Source: Arcticibacter sp045629565 (GTDB taxonomy: Bacteria; Bacteroidota; Bacteroidia; Sphingobacteriales; Sphingobacteriaceae). Taken from it: DNA of 64,000 nucleotides. A model generated the notes under the pieces. It was not told the DNA's origin, did not search any database, and saw only the letters and a program-made list of their open reading frames with translations. Positions within the stretch are counted from its first letter, which is position 1, and every line of letters begins with the position of its first letter. The position numbers were made by a program, and so were the translations under genes. The stretch lies in contig NZ_JAZQRL010000008.1 in assembly GCF_045629565.1 (NCBI RefSeq), forward strand, positions 15,712 through 79,711, given 5' to 3'. Shown one piece after another: positions 35,632-44,175 of this stretch.

Positions 35632-37134
35632 TTATATTGATTTTGGAATAGCTGCTTGGAGAATATTCTCCTCTGTTGCATCATCGATCGGTATTTGGGC
35701 GGTCACATTTCCTTCGGAGAGAACCATAACGCGATCCGAGACAGCCAGTATCTCAGGTAACTCTGAAGACACCATTATTATGCCCAGTCCCTGACCAGTA
35801 AGGTCAAGCATGAGTTTATAGATTTCGTTTTTCGCATTTATGTCTATACCCCTCGTCGGTTCGTCGAGTAGCAGAATCTTTGGATGAGTGGCCAGCCATT
35901 TTGCAATCACGATCTTCTGCTGATTGCCGCCGCTTAACGAACCAGCTGTCTGTTTACCAGAAGAAGCCTTAATCTTCAAATCACTGCGATACTTATCGCA
36001 AAGCTGCGTCTCCTTCCCCATATGCAGTAGGCCTAACACCTCCCTGTCTTTCAAAGTCGTAATAGCGATATTTTTCTGAACATCCAGCCCTAATACCAAG
36101 CCATCTTTCTTTCGATCTTCCGGCACCAGCGCCAGCCCCGCCTTGATCGCTTCTATGGAGGAACTGTACGAATAAGCCTTTCCCCCAATACGGATATTCC
36201 CGCTGGTATGTTTCGGATGCTGACCAAATATAGCTTCGAGCAATTCCGTTCTTCCGGCTCCCATAAGGCCAAAAACACCTAAAATCTCTCCCTTATTCAG
36301 ACAGAAAGATATATCATTCAACAGATACTCCCCACTCCGCTCCGGGTTTTTGAGGTAAAGGTTCTGAACCTCAAGAAGCTCACAATCCTGTGCCTTACTA
36401 GTTCGGTTACGAACGAGACGAACCTCCCTCCCAACCATTTTCTGGATGATGTCATTGGTTTGTACATCTTTCATTCTACCCGATTCAATCAACTTTCCAT
36501 CCCGAAGAACAACATATCGGTCGGCGATCTTAAAGAGCTCATCAAGCTTATGAGAGATGTAAACAATCGCCTTATTCTCGTTTCTGAGATCATCGATTAT
36601 TTCAAACAACACCTTCACCTCATTATCACTTATCGCTGATGTCGGCTCATCCATGATAATCACTTCAGATTCCGTCAGCAACGCCTTCGCGATTTCAACA
36701 ACCTGCTGCTGGCCGACTTTTAAATCTACTACCAGGGTATCAGGATCAAGGTTCAGCTTCAGCCTTTTAAGCAATTCCTGCGTTTTCAAACGCATAGCTT
36801 TTTTGTCCAATCCCCCCCATGTGGTAAGTTCCCGCCCTAAAAAAATATTTTCTGTAATGCTCAGATAAGGAATCAGGTTAAGCTCCTGGTGGATAATAGC
36901 AATCCCGCATTCCTGCGCATGTTTCGGACTGCTAAAATTTACCAGCTCCCCCCTTAACAAAACACGGCCTTCATAGTCAGCATAAACACCCGAGAGTATC
37001 TTCATCAATGTAGACTTTCCAGCACCGTTCTCGCCTACTATTGCCGTCACCTCGCCGGCATGAATCTCAAGGTTTATACCGTCAAGCGCCGCAACGCCTG
37101 AGAAATGCTTACTTATATTTTCAACTACTAGCAT
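35632..37134 (-). CDS. Ribose-type sugar ABC transporter ATPase (RbsA-like)
   Basis: A 500-residue protein with two fused nucleotide-binding domains. The first has Walker A GENGAGKSTLMKIL near residues 34-47, VGQQQVVEIAKAL in place of a strict signature, and IMDEPTSAI; the second has GLMGAGRTELLEAI with a degenerate Walker A, SLSGGNQQKIVIAKWL, and LLLDEPTRGID. That asymmetry is normal for RbsA, XylG and AraG. It lies eight bases upstream of the permease gene and ten bases downstream of the DUF2291 gene. Confidence 0.95.
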   Translation of the reverse strand: MLVVENISKHFSGVAALDGINLEIHAGEVTAIVGENGAGKSTLMKILSGVYADYEGRVLLRGELVNFSSPKHAQECGIAIIHQELNLIPYLSITENIFLGRELTTWGGLDKKAMRLKTQELLKRLKLNLDPDTLVVDLKVGQQQVVEIAKALLTESEVIIMDEPTSAISDNEVKVLFEIIDDLRNENKAIVYISHKLDELFKIADRYVVLRDGKLIESGRMKDVQTNDIIQKMVGREVRLVRNRTSKAQDCELLEVQNLYLKNPERSGEYLLNDISFCLNKGEILGVFGLMGAGRTELLEAIFGQHPKHTSGNIRIGGKAYSYSSSIEAIKAGLALVPEDRKKDGLVLGLDVQKNIAITTLKDREVLGLLHMGKETQLCDKYRSDLKIKASSGKQTAGSLSGGNQQKIVIAKWLATHPKILLLDEPTRGIDINAKNEIYKLMLDLTGQGLGIIMVSSELPEILAVSDRVMVLSEGNVTAQIPIDDATEENILQAAIPKSI

Positions 37135-37144
37135 CAGATTCTGA

Positions 37145-37774
37145 TTATTTGACTATTTGCAATTGAACCGGCGTCACCTCCATATCATCAAGCTTCAGGA
37201 ACCTGCTGTTCAACTCAACGGCACCTGTAAAGCGAACCACATCGCCCTTCTTTGCTCTTTTCTTGAAAGGCGGGAGAACTTCCTTCCGAATTATTTTATT
37301 TAAGCCTGCAGACACCTCGTTAAACTCAGAGGTATTTTTAAAGGCATTCATGTTAAGCAATCCCGAAGCATCTCTGACGGAGTTTCCATAGACAAGCTCC
37401 GTTTCAATGCGCAGTTTAAAACTTCCATCACCTCTCCCGATAAGCAGCTCAACATTATTATCATTAACCGCCGTAATCTGCCCCTCTCCTTTCACCATAA
37501 AATACTGTAGATTTCCAATACCCAGCGCATGTGCATGTTCTGCGAAAGCCTTTTCGGGCTGCGTTTTGATCAGTGCTACCAGCTCTTTAACATCGATAGC
37601 ACTTTCAATTGAAGAAGGTAATTTGTTGTCCCAGAAATCTCTGGTATACGCTTCCATATCTGTATCATTCCCCGACTCCGCCTTTCTTACCTCACTTAGC
37701 TTCTGAAAGTATACCGAATGATAGCCAACGAACAAAAGGGCTGCTACCGCTATAATATATTTAAAAATCCTCAT
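37145..37774 (-). CDS. DUF2291 family protein associated with a sugar ABC transporter
   Basis: A 209-residue protein with one N-terminal membrane helix or uncleaved signal (RIFKYIIAVAALLFVGYHSVYF) and a periplasmic domain. GIGNLQYFMVKGEGQITAV near residues 92-110 and VRFTGAVELN near 185 match the conserved core of DUF2291. Members are typically encoded between the binding protein and ATPase of ribose-type importers, exactly as here (3 bases after one, 10 before the other), but their role is unknown. It could assist the binding protein, be an accessory ligand binder, or tether the complex. Confidence 0.82.
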   Translation of the reverse strand: MRIFKYIIAVAALLFVGYHSVYFQKLSEVRKAESGNDTDMEAYTRDFWDNKLPSSIESAIDVKELVALIKTQPEKAFAEHAHALGIGNLQYFMVKGEGQITAVNDNNVELLIGRGDGSFKLRIETELVYGNSVRDASGLLNMNAFKNTSEFNEVSAGLNKIIRKEVLPPFKKRAKKGDVVRFTGAVELNSRFLKLDDMEVTPVQLQIVK

Positions 37775-37777
37775 AGC

Positions 37778-38713
37778 CTATTTCGAAAGATAATTTTTGA
37801 TATTAGCTGAAGTGACCAGCTCCACTGCGACAGGGACCTTCTGCGGGAAATCTCGTTTGCCGTTAAAGTATTCCTGAGCATAAATGGCGGCTGTCTCTGC
37901 CATTATTTTTGGATACTGCATTCCTGTTGCCTTTATCTTTCCGGCTTCAACAGACTGGAGGACGTCATCTGCCCCATCAAAGCCAAATACCTGTACATGA
38001 TCCGATTTTCCGGCAGCCACCAAAGCCTGATAAGCCCCCATTGCCATGGCATCATTGCCACAGAAAACGCCATCTATATCCGGATTGGCTTGCAAAACAG
38101 ACTCCATCACCTCCATGGCCTTATTTCGATCGAAATCTGCACTATGTTGAGCAACCATTTTTAATTCAGGAAAGTCATCAACCACACTATGAAAGCCCTT
38201 AGATCTGGCCCATGTATTGTTATCTCCTACAAGCCCCAATATCTCCACATACTTCCCCTTCTTGTTTAGCTGCTTCACAAAATACTTACCCATGGCAATG
38301 CATCCGGAGTAGCTGTCTGATAAGATCTGCGAAGTGGCCACCGTTGTAGAGTTCACCTCCCTGTCCATGCAAAAAACAGGCACATCTGCGGTTTTAGCTT
38401 TTGATATATTGGTTATGGAGCCGTCGGCATCAGTGGGATTAAACAAGATGGCATCAAAACCAGATGTTATTGCGTTTTCAAAATGATCAGCTTCAAGCGC
38501 TGTGTTATTTTGAGAGTCGAATACCTTCGCCTCGTATCCTAACTCACCTGCTTTTTTTGCCGCCGTTTCTGCGAGCACAACAAACCATGGATTATTTAGC
38601 GTAGAAACGATTATTGCAATCTTTTTAGGTTGATCAGGAGCCGCCCTATTCGTGCAGGCATTAATAGACATGCACCAGAGCAGCAGAAAGAAAATGCAAG
38701 TTTTCCTCGTCAT
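37778..38713 (-). CDS. Periplasmic sugar-binding lipoprotein (RbsB-like, type I fold)
   Basis: A 311-residue binding protein. The lipoprotein signal ends at SINAC, with the lipid cysteine at residue 20. Pentose-binding landmarks of RbsB are recognisable in order: LNNPWF, MDRE, ARSKGF, GNDAMAMG, FGFDGADD and GMQYP, corresponding to N13/F15, D89/R90, R141, N190, D215 and Q235 of E. coli RbsB. This suggests a small furanose or pentose-sized ligand. It feeds the RbsA/RbsC-like transporter encoded downstream. Anchoring by lipid is unusual against soluble RbsB but fits the lipoprotein-rich envelope of Bacteroidota. Confidence 0.92.
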   Translation of the reverse strand: MTRKTCIFFLLLWCMSINACTNRAAPDQPKKIAIIVSTLNNPWFVVLAETAAKKAGELGYEAKVFDSQNNTALEADHFENAITSGFDAILFNPTDADGSITNISKAKTADVPVFCMDREVNSTTVATSQILSDSYSGCIAMGKYFVKQLNKKGKYVEILGLVGDNNTWARSKGFHSVVDDFPELKMVAQHSADFDRNKAMEVMESVLQANPDIDGVFCGNDAMAMGAYQALVAAGKSDHVQVFGFDGADDVLQSVEAGKIKATGMQYPKIMAETAAIYAQEYFNGKRDFPQKVPVAVELVTSANIKNYLSK

Positions 38714-38774
38714 ATTATAATTGGTTAAATAGGTTAATTGCTTCAGACAATTATCTGAAACCAGAAAACTCAGG

Positions 38775-39749
38775 TCATTTCAATAAAGTTAAAGCGGTCA
38801 AAGTAATACCCTCTCCGGAGATCCCATAATGATTGAATATATCATTTTGAGAGCCTGTCACCGTATATTCATCCGGAATACCCATGATCTTGAATCGATT
38901 GGAGAAACCATTCTCCATCAAAAACGAAGCGCATGCTTCTCCAAGACCCCCGTAAACACTATGTTCCTCAACAGTGATAATGGGTACCCCCCGTTTGGCC
39001 ATCGTGGAGATAAGTTCATAATCAAGTGGCTTAACCGTATGCATACTCACAACAGCAACCCCGAACCGATGCTCAGCCTGCAGCCTTTCCGCTGCCTCGA
39101 ACGCAGGATAAACGGCCTCTCCGGTTGCAATAATAACCAGATCTTCACCCTCACGAATAACCCGGCCTTTTCCGAACTCGAAAGCTTGCTCGCCCACCGA
39201 CGGGAGATGTGGCATATTCTTCTTCCCGAAGCGTAAATAAACGGGCTTATCCAAAGCAGCAGCATGCTTTATAGCCTGCTCCGTCTCAAAGTTATCGGCA
39301 GGAGCCACTATTATCAGATTGTTGACAGCTCGCAACGCTGCGAAATCGTGCAGACTGTGATGGGTAGAACCCAGCGCACCATAACTTACCCCAGCACTGA
39401 TGCCTATCAAATTGACAGCGTTATCTGAATAAGCTACGTCGTTTTTTATCTGCTCGAAAGACCTCGCAGTAAGAAAGCAGGCCGGTGAAACGGCAAATAC
39501 CTTTTTGCCCGTCGACGCAATTCCTGCTGCAACGCCCACAAGATTTTGTTCTGCTATGCCAATTTCAACCAGCTGTTCAGGAAACCGGGTTCCAAAAGGA
39601 ACAAGTTTCCCCGAGCCTCTTGAGTCACTCGTTACTACAATGATATCTTTGTCGCTTTCAGCCAAAGCTTGCAGCGTATTAGAAAAAGCCTCCAAATTCG
39701 CCAATCCGGCAGCCTGCGTCACGCTTTTAATTTCTTCCAATGCTCCCAT
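38775..39749 (-). CDS. Transketolase C-terminal subunit of the sugar locus
   Basis: A 324-residue Pyr plus C-terminal transketolase subunit. LVEIGIAEQNLVGVAAGIA near residues 60-78 holds the catalytic glutamate, SAGVSYGALGSTHHSLHDFAALRA near 118-141 is the family's substrate-histidine region, and PVYLRFGKKNMP near 170 is also typical. It begins one base after the N-terminal subunit gene ends, so the pair is coupled. It is clearly different in sequence from the housekeeping pair at 16.4-18.2 kb and should act on the phosphorylated sugar made by the FGGY kinase. Confidence 0.93.
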   Translation of the reverse strand: MGALEEIKSVTQAAGLANLEAFSNTLQALAESDKDIIVVTSDSRGSGKLVPFGTRFPEQLVEIGIAEQNLVGVAAGIASTGKKVFAVSPACFLTARSFEQIKNDVAYSDNAVNLIGISAGVSYGALGSTHHSLHDFAALRAVNNLIIVAPADNFETEQAIKHAAALDKPVYLRFGKKNMPHLPSVGEQAFEFGKGRVIREGEDLVIIATGEAVYPAFEAAERLQAEHRFGVAVVSMHTVKPLDYELISTMAKRGVPIITVEEHSVYGGLGEACASFLMENGFSNRFKIMGIPDEYTVTGSQNDIFNHYGISGEGITLTALTLLK

Positions 39750-39750
39750 A

Positions 39751-40575
39751 TTAAATTATTTCCAATGCCTGATCCAGCTCGCTCTGCGCTGCCAGATACT
39801 GATCTTCTCCAGGCACGCCATGATGCCATTTGATCTGATCCTCCATATAACTTATACCCTTACCCTTCACTGTGTGCGCAATAATCAGGCTTGGCTTTCC
39901 GGCCTCAAACGGCAGACTGGCAAAAGCTTCGAGTAACTGTGCGTAATCATGCCCGTCTACCTCCCGAACAGCCCAACCAAAGCTTTCAAACTTCTTGTCA
40001 ATCGGATCTGTATTACATACGTCTATAGTACGGCCCGAGATCTGTAGCTTATTATTGTCTATAATCGCGCAGAGATTATCGAGCTTGTAGTGAGACGCTG
40101 TTAAGGCTGCCTCCCAGTTAGAGCCTTCGGGAAGTTCACCGTCACCAAGCAACGTAAAAACACGATAAGCTTTCTGGTCCAACCGGGCAGCGATAGCGTT
40201 ACCGACACTAAGCGAAAGACCATGGCCCAGAGCTCCTGTATTCTGTTCAACGCCATGAACTTTTCTGGTTGGATGACCTATATAGTGCGACTTGTATTGA
40301 CACAAGGTTTCCAGATCTTTCTCTGGGAAAAACCCCTTATCAGCAAGCACAACATAAAGTGCTTCCACGCAATGTCCCTTGCTCTGTATATATCTGTCGC
40401 GATCCGGAGAGTGAAAGCCTTCCGGCGATACGTTCAAAACCGAATTATAGAGTACATTGAGAATATCAATACATGATAAACTTCCTCCTGTATGTCCTGC
40501 CTTTGCCCCGTAGATATACTTCAGGATCTTCTTCCGATATTCTACCGACTTCCTTTTCAGTTCTTTCTCTGTCAT
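39751..40575 (-). CDS. Transketolase N-terminal subunit of the sugar locus
   Basis: A 274-residue thiamine-binding subunit. AGHTGGSLS with H28, SKGH at 65-68, GDGEL at 144-148 and DNNK at 173-176 complete the thiamine diphosphate and magnesium site. Classical transketolases are about 650 residues; split subunits of this size are found in archaea, Bacteroidota and in dedicated catabolic enzymes such as apulose-4-phosphate transketolase and the sulfoquinovose transketolase. It lies 19 bases after the isomerase gene. The context supports a dedicated catabolic role. Confidence 0.93.
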   Translation of the reverse strand: MTEKELKRKSVEYRKKILKYIYGAKAGHTGGSLSCIDILNVLYNSVLNVSPEGFHSPDRDRYIQSKGHCVEALYVVLADKGFFPEKDLETLCQYKSHYIGHPTRKVHGVEQNTGALGHGLSLSVGNAIAARLDQKAYRVFTLLGDGELPEGSNWEAALTASHYKLDNLCAIIDNNKLQISGRTIDVCNTDPIDKKFESFGWAVREVDGHDYAQLLEAFASLPFEAGKPSLIIAHTVKGKGISYMEDQIKWHHGVPGEDQYLAAQSELDQALEII

Positions 40576-40594
40576 AATATGGAATTTAAACCTA

Positions 40595-42001
40595 CTAGTG
40601 CTCGTAAATCTCCCAGCCGAGGTAGTTGCCGAATGCTTCCTTCAATATCCCGGCGGTCTTAGAGGCGTTCATTACCACATGGTGCTCAAACCCGTTTCTG
40701 CAGACGTATTGCATCAATCCCTGCAAATTATTAATCTGAGCAACCGCCCTGTTCCCGAAGGTGTTCAGTGCATCATCCGTAAGCTGACCTTCCCCAAAAT
40801 AAGCTTTAATAACACCTCGTGTGTCATCTGTGCTGATCCTGCCGAAAGTCAGAGGCATAGCCGGTGTGCGGCCTGAAAGTGCGCCATACGTATTCTCTAC
40901 TCCTACAGTAGTTCCCAGAATTGGCGCAGTGCTTATTTCAATATCAGGCAAGAACGACTTCGCCCAGTTACCACAATGAAATAGCACGCATTTGTCTTCA
41001 TCTGAAGCATAATTATTATTCCAGTCTACCAGCGCGCTTGGTGAGCCAGAAGCTAGCTGCATGGCATACATGGTAAGCGTTCCCGTCACATCTACCTCGC
41101 AGGCACTAGGCAACATATTCTCGCTCATCATACTCATACTCGTACATACATTGCACCCGTAGTTCTTTTGCAAGGATGTCCAGCATTGAATGGCTGACGC
41201 ATCAAGTGCGTTGTCATTCATAAACCTGTTAAGAACAACATCCAGCTTTGCTATCTGAATCAATGCCTCCGATGGGGCCGATCCCGTAGGCGTGTAACTG
41301 GCAATGCGCTCAAGATGATCCTTTACAACCTGGTCATCTTTCGTCAATTTATTAGCGTCTCCTAATATCTCAGACAGATCTACCGTCACGACCGATATCC
41401 CCTGGCGCTGCAATATCTTTTCGCTATACCTGACAGTATTGAAGCCTCCGGGCCGGGCGCCCACTGCACCGATACGGGCGTTACGAAGTCCTTTCACAAC
41501 ACGACAAACTCCTAAAAAGTCACTAAGGTCCTGCGTAAACGAGGGGTCTGAAGGGCTTACCACATGTTTAGTAGTAAGTGTATACTTAATTCCGAACTGA
41601 TACAGGTTATTGCATACGGATATCTTACCACACCACGAGTCTCTGCGTCTCGCCAAATCCAGCTTATCCAGATCGTCGGGATATGCCTGGATAAGTACCG
41701 GCACATTAAGCCCGGATAACTTAAGCGTTTCCGCCACTCCCCTCTCATCTCCGAAATTCGGAAGCACTACCAGTACTCCCATTATTTCATCCTTATGTCT
41801 TTTAAACAGATCGGCACACTTGCGGGCATCGTTAAATGTCTCTACTCCACCCAACTTGGTTTCCCACTCTTCCAACAAGATCGGCCTGATGTTCAACTTT
41901 TCCAGTATTTCCAGGATCTCAATGCGTGCATCGGCAACCAGTCGGTCTGGAAAAAAATCCCGGTTGCCTATTATTACTCCTAAACTAATTGGTTCTTTCA
42001 T
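40595..42001 (-). CDS. L-fucose/L-arabinose isomerase family protein
   Basis: A 468-residue protein of the fucose-isomerase-like family. The N-terminal Rossmann-like half (LGVIIGNRDFFPDRL, VLVVLPNFGDERG) and IGAVGARPGGFNTVRY near residue 190 are followed by the metal site region SACEVDVTGTLTMYAMQLASG near 302-322 and FEHHVVMN near 447, giving the Glu, Asp and His expected as ligands in this fold. Members interconvert aldoses and ketoses. The chemistry needed here is aldose to ketose before phosphorylation. The real substrate is unknown; the locus fits D-apiose or another plant pentose, while a sulfoquinovose-type isomerase is a weaker alternative because that route has no FGGY kinase. Confidence 0.85.
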   Translation of the reverse strand: MKEPISLGVIIGNRDFFPDRLVADARIEILEILEKLNIRPILLEEWETKLGGVETFNDARKCADLFKRHKDEIMGVLVVLPNFGDERGVAETLKLSGLNVPVLIQAYPDDLDKLDLARRRDSWCGKISVCNNLYQFGIKYTLTTKHVVSPSDPSFTQDLSDFLGVCRVVKGLRNARIGAVGARPGGFNTVRYSEKILQRQGISVVTVDLSEILGDANKLTKDDQVVKDHLERIASYTPTGSAPSEALIQIAKLDVVLNRFMNDNALDASAIQCWTSLQKNYGCNVCTSMSMMSENMLPSACEVDVTGTLTMYAMQLASGSPSALVDWNNNYASDEDKCVLFHCGNWAKSFLPDIEISTAPILGTTVGVENTYGALSGRTPAMPLTFGRISTDDTRGVIKAYFGEGQLTDDALNTFGNRAVAQINNLQGLMQYVCRNGFEHHVVMNASKTAGILKEAFGNYLGWEIYEH

Positions 42002-42006
42002 TTTGG

Positions 42007-42771
42007 TTAGCTTGCTATAATTAACTCGATATCGTTGTCGCTAAATAAATTTTTATACTTTTCTTCAATTCCACCATCAGTAATAATGTAGTTGATCAGG
42101 GAAAGTGCGCCCAGACTGGCGAAAGAACTCTTCCCGATTTTGGTTGAATCAGCTACCAGATAAGTAGTATCCGCAGCATTGATCATCGCCTTTTTAACAA
42201 CCAGATCACTGATACTTGGATAAGTGAGCCCTGCTTTTAAGGAAATCCCGGCGGTGGCCAAAAACAGCTTTTGAACATTCAGCCCCGTAAAAAAATCTGC
42301 CGCCTTCTGCCCGGTAAGCGAAAGCGTAGGTGGCTTAAACTCTCCGCCGGTCATAATCACCTCAATACCCGGTTCGGCGCCAAGCATTAACGCAATATTA
42401 AGCGCATTGGTAATAACTGTCAGGTTTTTTATTCCTTTGAGTTTCTTTGCAATCTCAGTAGTAGTCGATCCGGAATCCAGAATGATGGTATCACCACTTT
42501 CAATATACTCCAGACATTTATTTGCAATAAGTTCCTTCTTATCCAGATTATCCTGATTACTGAGCGAAAAAGTCTTCACCTGGTCTTCTACATTTTTCAA
42601 AAATGCCCCCCCATGCTCTCGCATCACCAAACCGTCCTTCTCCAGCTTTTCAAGGTCCTGCCGGATCGTTACTTCTGTCACCTTAAAAAGTTTAGCGAGA
42701 TTGATCACCTTTGCAGAACCATCTTCCTTTAATAGTTCCAGAATTTTATCTCTTCTTTGGTTAGCGAGCAT
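42007..42771 (-). CDS. DeoR-family transcription regulator of the sugar locus
   Basis: A 254-residue repressor. It starts at MLANQRRDKILELLKEDGSAKV, the conserved beginning of DeoR proteins; the frame to 42858 only adds hydrophobic, non-conserved residues. The helix-turn-helix is VINLAKLFKVTEVTIRQDLEKLEKDGL (about 21-47), and the DeoRC sugar-phosphate sensor domain starts near 75, with IILDSGSTTTEIAKKL. Such regulators usually sense the phosphorylated intermediate of the sugar they control. It is first in the minus-strand operon, five bases before the isomerase gene, so it likely autoregulates the whole locus. Confidence 0.93.
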   Translation of the reverse strand: MLANQRRDKILELLKEDGSAKVINLAKLFKVTEVTIRQDLEKLEKDGLVMREHGGAFLKNVEDQVKTFSLSNQDNLDKKELIANKCLEYIESGDTIILDSGSTTTEIAKKLKGIKNLTVITNALNIALMLGAEPGIEVIMTGGEFKPPTLSLTGQKAADFFTGLNVQKLFLATAGISLKAGLTYPSISDLVVKKAMINAADTTYLVADSTKIGKSSFASLGALSLINYIITDGGIEEKYKNLFSDNDIELIIAS

Positions 42772-42823
42772 AGCCGTTCGTTTTATATTCTCACATTCGA
42801 TGAATCTTCCATCGAGGTACAAC

Positions 42824-42892
42824 CAAAAATACAAAACAATAATTAAAAAACGAAACAAATCGAAACCATTAGAAGAAAATAAACTTCGTTTG
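42824..42892 (-). promoter_or_regulatory. Promoter and putative DeoR operator of the sugar operon
   Basis: On the minus strand TATTTTTG (42831-42824) matches TAnnTTTG, 53 bases before the regulator start. Just upstream are AAACGAAAC (42848-42856), TCGAAACC (42859-42867) and, inverted, TTCGTTTG (42885-42892), a cluster of the CGAAA half-sites that DeoR/GlpR-type repressors often use, placed over the -33 region. In the rest of the 318-base spacer I see one hairpin (AAGAACC 42979-42985 with GGTTCTT 42997-43003) and no gene. Confidence 0.45.
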
Positions 42893-43089
42893 ATTGACGT
42901 ACACCATCACGTATTAGCTGCAAGAATGTCGAAGTCAATATTTCCACCCATGACAACTTTAAGCGTATAATACTATATAAGAACCTGTGCCCCGAGGGTT
43001 CTTCCAACCGATATAAGTCAATGATGAGCAGAACGGATCGGCTTTGTTAAATCTTTTGATTAATTTGCCCCAAAATATTATTTAATCTG

Positions 43090-44127
43090 ATGATCAAAAG
43101 GTACTCCATTTTACTATTAGTTACAGCGGGAATTTTTACACTAGGATGTAGTGAAACAAAGAGCAACAGCAATAACAAGAGGACGCCCTCCCCAACCACT
43201 TCTGACGTGGCAGCAGGACAAGAAGAAGCACCGGTCACTTCTGCATTAGATACTGCTGCTTATAATCTTAAAAACAAAGAACTCGCAAATGGAGACACAT
43301 CGGGATACTGGCCTGTCAAAAATCAGCCCTATCCATTGGAGGGAGCAATCCTTCCTTTTAAGCGTGTTGTAGCCTATTATGGTAATCTCTATTCAAAGAG
43401 AATGGGCATACTTGGCGAATACGAACCTAAAGAGATGCTTTCACGGCTTAATGTAGAAGTAAAGAAATGGGAAAAGGCTGATCCGAAAACTCCTGTACAG
43501 CCTGCCTTACATTATATTGCAGTAGTGGCGCAGGGCGATGGAGGTAAAGACGGGAAATACCGCTTCAGAATGCCTGAGAAACATATCGACTCCGTGATCA
43601 ATATGGCTAAAACGATAAACGCGATAGTTTTTCTTGATATTCAGGTATCACTCAGCACTATTCAGGATGAACTTCCACTGCTCGAAAAATACCTCAGGCT
43701 TCCCAATGTCCACTTAGGTATCGACCCGGAATTTTCAATGAAAACAGGAGCGAAACCGGGCTCAAGAATCGGAACCTATGATGCTGCAGACATCAACTAT
43801 TGTTCTCAATACCTTGCCAAACTGGTTAAGGAAAATAATCTTCCGCCAAAGATCTTCGTTATACACCGTTTTACACGCAAGATGGTTACTAACACCAAGG
43901 ACATCAAGCTTCGTCCGGAGGTACAAGTAGTCATGCACATGGACGGATGGGGCGAGCCGGAATTAAAGAAGGGCACATACCGCCACTTCATATTCCCTGA
44001 GCCAGTTCAGTTCGCGGGCTTCAAAATATTTTATAAAAATGACCTGAAAAAAGCACCTAACAGGCTGATGACTCCTGAAGATCTTCTGAAGCTTAAGCCT
44101 CAGCCCGTATACATCCAGTACCAATAA
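43090..44127 (+). CDS. Conserved lipoprotein of unknown function, probable alpha/beta barrel
   Basis: A 345-residue lipoprotein: MIKRYSILLLVTAGIFTLGC gives a lipobox with the cysteine at residue 20, then a 50-residue low-complexity linker. The folded part begins near residue 85 with ILPFKRVVAYYGNLYSKRMGILGEY. Later segments alternate strands and helices with charged ends (ALHYIAVVAQGD, AIVFLDIQVSLSTIQDELP, NVHLGIDPEFSM, KIFVIHRFTRKMV, VQVVMHMDGWGEPE), the pattern of a TIM-like barrel with acidic residues at strand ends, as in glycoside hydrolases. I recall similar secreted proteins in other phyla but know no tested function. It is divergent from the sugar operon and could belong to it. Confidence 0.75.
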   Translation: MIKRYSILLLVTAGIFTLGCSETKSNSNNKRTPSPTTSDVAAGQEEAPVTSALDTAAYNLKNKELANGDTSGYWPVKNQPYPLEGAILPFKRVVAYYGNLYSKRMGILGEYEPKEMLSRLNVEVKKWEKADPKTPVQPALHYIAVVAQGDGGKDGKYRFRMPEKHIDSVINMAKTINAIVFLDIQVSLSTIQDELPLLEKYLRLPNVHLGIDPEFSMKTGAKPGSRIGTYDAADINYCSQYLAKLVKENNLPPKIFVIHRFTRKMVTNTKDIKLRPEVQVVMHMDGWGEPELKKGTYRHFIFPEPVQFAGFKIFYKNDLKKAPNRLMTPEDLLKLKPQPVYIQYQ

Positions 44128-44175
44128 AAATACAAAGGTTTTTAAACCATGTAACTGTATATCTGTTTATTAAAT

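Noticed and set aside
42003..42011. TTGGTTAGC, also at 32913, 32946 and 42758, as a shared operator of the sugar locus
   Set aside because: At 42003 it is the stop of deoR plus the isomerase leader, and at 42758 it encodes the conserved start of DeoR (LANQ), so its recurrence is partly forced by coding.
28296..42771. A sulfoquinovose transketolase pathway
   Set aside because: It would explain isomerase and split transketolase but has no use for an FGGY kinase, and no sulfo-specific reductase or exporter is present.
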